From Azolla pinnata (lineage: Eukaryota; Streptophyta; Polypodiopsida; Salviniales; Salviniaceae), in the NCBI GenBank assembly GCA_037176905.1, contig JBBBWG010015334.1, forward strand, positions 1-53,179: DNA of 53,179 nucleotides, in the 5' to 3' direction. Shown here piece after piece: positions 45,441 to 53,179 of the stretch. Below the pieces are notes generated by a model, which was not told where the DNA came from, ran no database searches, and worked only from the letters and a program-made list of their open reading frames with translations. The translations under genes were made by a program, and so were the position numbers. Every line of letters starts with the position of its first letter. Position 1 is the first letter of the stretch.

Positions 45441-46098
45441 ACCTCCTCCCCCCCATCCAATCCACATCAAACCTCTCTCCATCTCCGATTGATCTACACA
45501 CAAGATCGAATCCACCTGCCTTACGTCGCTCCGGCCAGAAACCGAATCCATCGATCTGTCCGCTCCGAATCGCGATCGATGCACCGATCGATCCCCTCGT
45601 CCGTCTCGCATCGAGAACGCGAATAATCATATAATCAATCGATCCACCGCTCCCAGATTGTTTTCCCCAGATTTTTCTTCCCTCTTTCAGTTTCAGCTGG
45701 TGCTCCTTCTGGCTTTTCTCTGCGTTTTTCCGCCCACTCATAACATCATTTTTTCCCTCCCATTCCAATTCCTCTTCTTTTCTTTTGTTTTCCTCCTTCG
45801 TTTCTTCCGTCCACGCTCCAGCTCGACGGCAACCCTAGCAGCGACGAACAGCTCGATCGATCGACAGACAAGACAGACAGAGTGGCGGTCATGGTCCCCT
45901 GATCTCTTCCTTCTCCGTCTCCTCCTCCTCCTCCTCCATCTCCTCCTCCTTCTCCATCCCTGGAGACAAGACAAGAAAGGGAAGAGCGAGCGAGAAAGAT
46001 AGAAGGCGGGCGGGGCTGGGCTGGGGTTCAGCGGAGCGGAGGGGAGTGGAGTGGAGTGGAGTGGAGTGGAGTGCCGGGGCATTTGCAACGGCTGAATC

Positions 46099-49000
46099 AT
46101 GGATCCCGCTCTCCTCGACTGCCGATCCGCTCTCCGCAACTTCCTCTTCTTCCTGCCTTTCTTCTTCGGCCTCTTCCTGCTCGGAACCATCAAAGGTGAG
46201 TTCCGCCGCTCCCACACACACACACACGCACTCTCTCTCTCTCTCTCTCTCTCTCCTTGTTATCCTCTTTCTTGCGTGGGATCCTTCTACGGCGTACATG
46301 CTTTGTCATGGTTTCCTCCTCTCCAAAATCCGTTCTTTTTCTTGAGAGATTTTTGCTACGTCGATGATGCCGTGTTAGCACCACTAATCCTTAGGAAGCG
46401 AGATAGATAGATAGATAGAGAGACAGGCAGTTACTCTACGCTGCTTCTTATCACGAGGATGTGTACTGATTCTATGTCTTCACATGATCCAGTCTAGGAA
46501 TTTGTATAACCTTTTGTAGCGATGGGAGTACCATGCATAACAGATGAGGGATAACAAACGCACAGATACAACAAAAGGCAGAAAGAAAAAAAGGAAGCAG
46601 CAAAAGAAGAAAATAGGGAAAGTGGGACATTGATATCGATGAAGACCCTAATTTCGTCATCGATATCCACCCGTTCCTTGTAATTGACACTTATGTGGAC
46701 CACCTCGGGACTTGTCTAGATCTTATACTTCATCTCACCAGTTCCATGCGATGCGCAATCTTCTTTGTCATTCCAAGCAGTATGATTTCAATCCGTAGCT
46801 ACGGAGCAAGCAGAAAAGGCTAGAAAAGCTTGGCTGAATGAGTGGAACAAGGCGGAGGGGAACGGACAAGAAGTAGAAGAAGAATATGATGATGAAAATC
46901 AAGATCAATGTCAAAATGAGGATAAAGTCGATCAAGATCAAAATCAAAATTTAACAGATGCAATAGAAAATGAACAGAAAAGACAGGAAATGGAAAGGTA
47001 TTACAGGATAGGAGGGAAAGTTAGTTCGAAGAGAAAGGAAAAACGGGGAGAGAAGGCTAGGAAACTTAAGAAAAATAGGACAAAACCAAAGATGCAGGTT
47101 AAGTAAAATTTTTGTGGGCACCTTTTGCTGAATTGGAATCTTCAGGTGTAATCACATATCTTGGATTGATCAATGTGCAAATTAAGCGACTCTGTTCTGC
47201 AAGCTTGTGAGTCTGCCTATGGTTATGCTGGCCATAATGAACCGAAATACATTTTTCTATTGTGTCATGCAATGTCTTAGCATGATTTTTGGTGTTTCAA
47301 GCAGCATTTAGCATAGAATGAAATCTGCTGCTTGTGGATCTTATTATTGCCCCTCTTGTCGGTTTCATTGCAGGGGATTTGTGTTTCAAGCAGCATCAAT
47401 ATAAGCTGATATGTGTGTGTGTGTGTATCATACTGTAGGATTTATTGTGTTGCCGTTCAGCATTGCAATATTAAGCATTGGAAACTCAATTGTGCTCATG
47501 GGATTGTGGCCTGCACAAGTTATTGGGACATATTATGGAATAGTAAGGTATATACCTCTTCACGAGTTTTTCTTAGGCTATCTGATTGGTCTTTGATAAG
47601 GCTGCTTTAAGTTACAATCTCAGAGTACATCTCCTGCTGTCTTCTTTATTCTATCTATCATCAATGGAAGAAGAGATCTTTTTTCTCATTGTTTGGTGTA
47701 AGATATACGAGAAATGGAAGAATCTGTGTTGTTTTCTGCAACAATATTCTTGATCGCTTTATTATTGTTGCATAGGAATATTTGACCGAATTTGGGTGTC
47801 TATATTTTCACAGGACGAAGAAGCTTGGGCCTGTATTGAAGATTGTATTGTGTCTCATCTTGCCTGTTCCGTTCTTCCTATTTCTGGTATTTGGAATTAT
47901 TGGTAGTGTGCTTGTTGGCTCGGGATATGGATTTTTCACACCTTTAGTAGCAACTTTTGAGGCTGTTAGGGAAGGCCGACAGAACAAATTGTACCATTGT
48001 TTTATGGTATGCTATTGAGTCTCATGAATGTATTTGTTGCTATTAGTTGGGCAGGATTATAACCTTTGTAGATTTTTTTTTAAATTCACACGCCTCTCAA
48101 ATTTCATAACTTATACTTACTTTATGTCGCTAACTTTCTGTAGCTGTATGCAGGATGGTGTTTGGGGTACTGTGAAAGGAAGTTGTACTGTAGTTCGAGA
48201 CTTCACGGATTTCTGTTATCACTCCTATTTTTCATCACTGAAAGACTTCTGTAAGGATCCTACTCCGGATTTTCAACCATATGAGATCAAGTGAGTGGTT
48301 TTGCTTTAGTTGTTGACTCTAAGGCACGGGTGGATGCCAACTTATGGATATTGTATTAAAATACGAGACAGGGTGTTAGATCTTCCGGGATGCATTCTGG
48401 TTGGAGTGCTTGGTGTGTTGTTCGATGTACCATTCATTACTTTGATCGCAGTTGCCAAAAGCCCATATATGCTTCTCCGAGGATGGAGAAGATTGCTACA
48501 AGATCTTGTTGGCCGGGAAGGTCCTTTCCTGGAGACTGTGTGTGTGCCAGTTGCTGGTTTAGCTGTGTTATTGTGGCCGTTGGTAGTGGTGGTGGCTGTG
48601 GTATGTGCAGTACTCTCAAGCGTGTTCATTGGGCTATATGGAGCAGTGGTTGTGTATGAGGTACTTCTCCTTTTTAATGTCGTATGTGGTCTTGAAAATG
48701 CATCAATCCATTTCAGGGATAGTCAGACATCAATGTTTTAATTATGCTCTGCCTCTGCACTTCTTTCTCAAAAAATGTCAGTTGTTAAGTGAGCAAAGTT
48801 TCAGAAGCTAATATAAACCATGGTCATCCTTGGACTTTTGTATATGTTTTCTGCATTTTTATGGAAACGCTCTGATGGATTGGCATTCATTGAGCTAGAG
48901 ATTGAATTCGACACTCTGATTTTTAATCACTCCTGCTCTACCTGATGGTGCTAATACCTTTTCCACATTTATTCAGGAAAGCTCCTTCAAATGTGGTTTA

Positions 49001-51209
49001 GCCTACATTGTGGCTGTAATTGCGCAGTTCGATGAATATACAAATGATCTAATATACATGCGAGAGGGGTCATGCTTTCCCAGGTGTGCTCATCCTAGTT
49101 CAAGGAAAATTGATGATTGGGATCATAGCTTGGATTGTTTTCAGCTGCAATTTTGGTTTATGAGCATTGCCTGTTTTTCTGACAGCCAGGCCTCACTATC
49201 GCAAAAACATTGTTCAGAGTACTGAAAGTTTTGCTGCCAAACCACCACCATGGCTATGGCCTGGTGAACCCACGGCATCACCTGTTCGAACCCCTAAAAG
49301 TACATCACCTGTTGATTCCCGGTCTGAATCAGAGGTGAGCAGTATGCAGTCTGGGACATATGCTAGGTCTCTCAAGCAAACATTGCAAGAGGTCAAAATG
49401 GTTCAGGTAATCTTTTTAACTCCTTGCAGGGGTTTCTGTATCAGATATTTTAGTTATGTATCTGACTAACTGAAGGTCTGTTATTGTTCAGAATAATATG
49501 TTGGTTAACCTTTGGGTTTTAAAGATGTAGAATATGTTTGTTGTACTGTATATACTTCTAGATATGGGACAACTTATTCAGAACATGCGAACATAATGGG
49601 AGAATACTTCTCCAAGAAGATGCCATCAAGGTTTTGGATCTGGAAGAATGGTTAAAATCAAGTAATAGTGGAAAAGCAAGAATTATTGCCGTAGGATTGC
49701 CAGCTTTTGCCCTTCTAACCAACTTGATTCGGTCAGGCAAAGCTGGAGTTTCTGGTCTGCTACTAGGTAAGTACGTTATTCCATTTTCAGTTGTTCGCTG
49801 TTGCCTTTTATCTTGTACATTTTCCTAAAATAACTCAATTCTTGTTATCTGGTGCTGTGCAGTTGATGATGTTGAAGTAACCATGGATAATCGCCCACAA
49901 GATCCACAAGATCGCATGCTTGACTGGTTTTTTGAGCCATTATTGGTGCTAAAAGAACAAATTCGAGCCGCAAAATTAAAGGAAAGCGAGGAATTATATT
50001 TGCTGAAATGGGTTCTCACAAGTGGTGACCCCGATAGAATGACTCAATGGCAAAATGGAGGTCTGCAACCTGATGATGAAGTAAGGAAAGGCGAAATACA
50101 GGCATGGAGCAGAAGGTAATCTCTATTGTTGTAAAGCTCCCAAAATAGCAGTGAAATGGAATATCTGTTCATAGACTTCATTTTAATAGATAAGTAAGAT
50201 ACTCCCAAATAAAAGTGAATGGTTCACAACATTTCATTCAAGTAGGGAGAGTGTGTGGTCGATGCATTTAATCTTAGTCCTATTATGTTGTTGATGTGAA
50301 TCGGTTTAGACTAAATATTTGAAGTCCATGACTTTTGTCATTTTAGCTAGCTGCTGCTACATGTTCTTTATCTATTTATTTGTTGTGTATTGGAGTCTGA
50401 GGCTTCCTGTTCCTCTTGCATGGTCTATTTAAACTCTGAGAAAAATTTCTTCTTTCATTTATTTCCTCAGATCACCAACACTTGTCTGAACGCTCTAATT
50501 CCAAACTGAAAGTGATCATGTCTGAACCACCCACCATTTTTAATGAGGCAGTGGTAGTAACTATCTTAGCCAGTTAGAAGCCTGCATGATAGTATAAAGA
50601 TATGGACTTTCCTTATCCAGCTTACTGCTCCTGAATGCAAGAAGATAGTAAATGATTATTACAGTTCGTTCACGTAAGGTTAACTAGTATAGAGGGATGT
50701 TGGAGCTAACTCTGTTGACGGTTTGAGGCCACTTTGCTGCTTATTTAGTTGTGCATCCATGTATTTGAGGATATGTGTAGAGTTCAATTGCCAGATGCAT
50801 CCATACACACATACCACCCAGAAGCCTTTAAGGGGAAAAGAGAGATGGGAAAAGAACGTAGATTTAAAAGTGAAAAAGAAACTGATTGGTTCTGAGAATG
50901 AAAAGCTGCGTTGTTAATTTCAGAGTCCAAGGGATTGCAACATCTGTTTCAAGGCTTCCTACATTTAGAAGACGATATCAAAACGTGGTTAAAAACCTGA
51001 TTGCACTGGCATATGATGGGAATCTACATTCTCCAATGGGCAAAAATAAAGGCAGTCCTTCAGAGACATCAACAGCAAGCTCTTGGCATGCTAAAGCCAA
51101 TGCTGCTCGGTTTGTTGAAGTCACTTCACAAAAAGGAATATCTCCAGGGAAAAATGCTGGATCGAACTGGAAAGGTTACGCCACAATAGATGCGGATGAG
51201 AGAGTATGA
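46099..51209 (+). CDS. Multi-pass membrane protein of the At3g27390 family
   Basis: Ten exons: 46099-46195, 47439-47547, 47814-48006, 48154-48290, 48372-48660, 48977-49083, 49190-49406, 49562-49766, 49863-50115 and 50924-51209. Total 1893 nt, 630 residues, phases consistent. Several hydrophobic spans occupy the first half (FFLPFFFGLFLLG, VLPFSIAILSIGNSIVL, LCLILPVPFFLFLVFGIIGS, LPGCILVGVLGVLF, VAGLAVLLWPLVVVVAVVCA). Family signatures are GYGFFTPLVATFEAVREG, CTVVRDFTDFC, KSPYMLLRGWRRL and DLVGREGPFLE. The C-terminal half is hydrophilic with a Ser/Pro linker and a conserved DWFFEPLLVLKEQIR segment. The molecular function is unknown in the family. Intron 1 begins with (CA)n then (CT)n just after the donor and contains an open Lys/Glu-rich stretch. 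Confidence 0.9.
46786..47106 (+). other. Lys/Glu/Gln-rich open frame in intron 1, possible cassette exon or gene remnant
   Basis: A 106-codon frame without an initiating ATG, from a TGA at 46783 to a TAA at 47104. It reads ATEQAEKARKAWLNEWNKAE, a D/Q/N-rich middle, then YYRIGGKVSSKRKEKRGEKA and RKLKKNRTKPKMQVK. The composition is not simple repeat. An acceptor-like CCGTAG ends at 46798 and a donor-like CAG|GTTAAG follows 47097. Those sites give a 299-nt exon that continues the reading frame of exon 1 but shifts exon 2 out of frame. I do not recognise the protein. Confidence 0.4.
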
Positions 51210-52039
51210 AGGATAATATCTCAAGTTCATCTGTTCAAAATGGCGATGTTCTTGACATACAAGTTGTGTTCCGCATGAGCATGGAGAGACAAAATCCTGT
51301 TTGACGGTTTTTGATTATTGACGAGGAGCTGATGAATCACAGGTCGGTCTATTAGGTGGCAGATTCATTGCAAGCTGCTTTACACATGGCTTGTTGGAAT
51401 GTTTGACGACCAAGTTTCTGGAGCTCAAGACAAGTCATTTGATGTATATCTCCTCCTTGTACAAGTACATTTATCAGCCTCTTAGGTACTTTTTCAATAG
51501 CCTTCTCTTTCTGGCCTTCAGATGATAAAAAAAAAAACCCAACTTCGCATCTTTTTGATCAGTTTGGGGATTTCAGAAGCGTGAGCATCATCATCAGATG
51601 GGCTGGTGTATAGACACACCCTGACTTTAGAAGAACCCATTTCCTCTCTTTTTGGTATGCTAACAAAAGGGTTATTCTTTCTGACAGAAGATTTGGTATT
51701 TGGCTTCATCTAGAGTTTGGGCCATGTTTTTCGAAGTGGGTAGCTTCTTAAGCTGCTATGGTTTGGAGGTTTCATCTTCCCCGTCTCCGGTTTTAACTGA
51801 TTCTGTCATTCTTGCAAATCAGTCTTATCTGATGAACAATCTCTGATTCTGTCTCATTGCTAGAAGTTTTTTTGCAAACACAATCTTATTGGAAGAACAA
51901 ACTGATCCCGTCTTTGCTGCAAGTTCTTGCAAACAGTCTTATCTGAACAATCTGAATTCTGTCATTACTACAAGTTCTTGCAAAAAAAACACAGCCTTGC
52001 TCAAAGAACAAACTGATCCTGTCTTTGCACATGAGGGTT
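51210..52039. other. 3' flank, with ~65-bp repeats at 51790-52030
   Basis: The array at 51790-52030 repeats TTCTGTCATT, CAAGTTCTTGCAAA, CAGTCTTATCTGAACAA and ACTGATCCTGTCTTTGC about four times with indels. No gene recognised. Confidence 0.6.
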
Positions 52040-53025
52040 GAAGATCAAAGATTTAGGGTTTCCAAGCCCCATCAAGAATAGGGTTTCCAAGCCCCATCAA
52101 GAATAGGGCTTCCAAGCTCGATCGAGGTCAGGGTTTCCTCGTCAGGCCTTCGTCGAATTGCCCGTTAGGGTTGCAGAGATTGCATGTCATGAAAGATTTA
52201 GGGTTTTCCAAGCCCGATCGAGATTTAGAGTTTCCTCGTCAAGCCTTTGTGGAATCGCCCGTCATGGTTGCAGCGATCATCTCATCTGTGTCATGAAAAG
52301 ATTTAGGGTTTCCGAGAGCGATCGAGATTAGGGTTTCCTTGTTGTGAAATTGCCCATTAGGGTTGCATGATCATCTATGTCATCCAAGATTTAGGATTTC
52401 CAAGATTAGGGTTTCCGTTTGCTTTGTTGTATGTCATCAAAGATTTAGGGTTTCCAAGATTAGGGTTACCTTTTGCCTCGTTGTATGTCATCAAAGATTT
52501 AGGGTTTCAAAGGTTAGGGTTTCCTTTTGCTTTTTTGTATGTCATCAAAGATTTAGGGTTTCCAAGATTAGGGTTTCCTTTTGCTTCGTGTCATCAAAGA
52601 TTTAGGGTTTCCAAGGTTAGGGTTTCCTTTTGCTTTGTTGTATGTCACCAAAGATTTAGGGTTTCCTTTTGCCTCGTTGTATGTCATCAAAGATTTAGGG
52701 TTTCCTTTTGCCTCGTTGTATGTCATCAAAGATTTAGGGTTTCCTTTTGCTTTGCTGTATGTCATCAAAGATTTAGGTTCATCAAAGATTTAGGTTTTCC
52801 AAGATTAGGGTTTCCTTTTGCTTTGCTGTATGTCATCGAAGATTTAGGGTTTCCAAGGTTAGGGTTTCCTTTGGCTTTGTTGTATGTCATCAAAGATTTA
52901 GGGTTTCCAAGATTAGGGTTTCCTTCTTCTTCTTCTTCTCCTTCGTCTTCTTCTTCTTCATCATCATCTTCTTCATGATCTTCTTCATCATCATCTTCTT
53001 CTTCTTCTTCTTTCTGATTTCCCTT
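52040..53025. repeat. Telobox-bearing minisatellite followed by (TTC)n
   Basis: Core unit ATTTAGGGTTTCCAAGATTA plus GGGTTTCCTTTTGCTTTGTT and GTATGTCATCAAAG, about 35-55 bp, in roughly a dozen variants up to 52921. Before about 52360 a looser form with AAGCCC(C/G)ATC spacers is found. Nearly every unit holds one or two TAGGGTTT (AAACCCTA telobox). A TTC/TCA-rich block (52922-53015) separates it from the next start codon. The 203-codon frame through it (DLGFPRLGFPF repeats) is an artefact. Confidence 0.92.
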
Positions 53026-53050
53026 CTCAGTCTTTGTACACCTCCCCGCC

Positions 53051-53179
53051 ATGGACGATGCAAGCTCCGAGGAGCAGACCTATCTCTACTCGGACCTCGT
53101 CGACTCCGACCATCCCTCTTCTCCCCCTGCTGTCAAGCGCGCCTTCTGCGAGCGATGCAAGAAAGCACAGAGGATGTGC
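53051..53179 (+). CDS. DTW-domain protein (tRNA acp3U transferase-like), 5' fragment
   Basis: The first 43 codons only, cut by the window end. After an acidic MDDASSEEQTYLYSDLVDSD, the phrase RAFCERCKKAQRMC matches the N-terminal Cys motif of DTW proteins (C-x2-C-x5-C...). Bacterial TapT and human DTWD1/DTWD2 of this family attach an aminocarboxypropyl group from SAM to uridine in tRNA. The diagnostic D-T-W residues lie beyond the window, so the call rests on the Cys motif. Confidence 0.65.
   Translation, partial: MDDASSEEQTYLYSDLVDSDHPSSPPAVKRAFCERCKKAQRMC

Noticed and set aside
45186-45626. Frames with SWIESISLS or GLERERSIRS repeats on both strands
   Set aside because: Artefacts of the 32-bp CT/ATCGAT minisatellite.
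52367-52978. 203-codon frame with DLGFPRLGFPF repeats
   Set aside because: Pure read-through of the telobox minisatellite. The pattern appears in more than one frame.

Overview
The window is plant nuclear DNA, almost certainly from an angiosperm. The genes are split by many GT-AG introns and encode plant-specific or plant-typical proteins: an RLCK-VII-like kinase, a plastid MRS2-11/MGT10-type Mg2+ channel, mitochondrial ALDH12-type P5C dehydrogenase, a plant INO80 subunit B, an At3g27390-type membrane protein and a DTW protein. Introns are short (the longest about 2.7 kb), which argues against a conifer. No species call is made. I rebuilt the exons by hand from family conservation, splice sites and codon phase. 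Every join keeps frame, but none is backed by transcript data.

Layout. 0-2.9 kb: retroelement debris (a SINE-like unit, a collapsed antisense LINE, direct repeats). 3.1-8.1 kb: a 1-kb GAA tract leading into a four-exon receptor-like cytoplasmic kinase (+). 8.1-11.4 kb: no gene seen. 11.5-18.9 kb: thirteen-exon MRS2-11-like Mg2+ transporter (-). 19-22.1 kb: shared upstream region of two head-to-head genes, ending in a CAT/CAC microsatellite of about 1.2 kb. 22.1-29.9 kb: sixteen-exon ALDH12A1 (+). 30.5-32.7 kb: minisatellite, (CCCTAA)n and a broken gene with repeated RDFP-like motifs. 33.5-34.8 kb: a CATGCATG-rich satellite. 35.1-39.0 kb: INO80B-like gene (+). 40.3-43.4 kb: two-exon bipartite glycosyltransferase (+). 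46.1-51.2 kb: ten-exon multi-pass membrane protein (+). 52.0-53.2 kb: a telobox array, then the first 43 codons of a DTW-domain gene running off the window.

The genes are unrelated housekeeping or signalling loci, as expected in a plant genome, and do not form a pathway. What stands out is the non-coding architecture. Nearly every gene is preceded by its own tandem array (GAA, CAT/CAC, CATGCATG, telobox, CT/ATCGAT). Several introns are built from tandem copies of their own exon-intron junctions: kinase exon 1 donor, glycosyltransferase exon 2 acceptor, the donor in the RDFP-gene leader, and acceptor-like units in INO80B intron 1. This repeated multiplication of splice junctions is the main candidate for something undescribed. 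Other points are two perfect fold-back palindromes, a possible in-frame poly-His extension of the mitochondrial dehydrogenase, and a cassette-exon-like open frame inside the membrane-protein gene.
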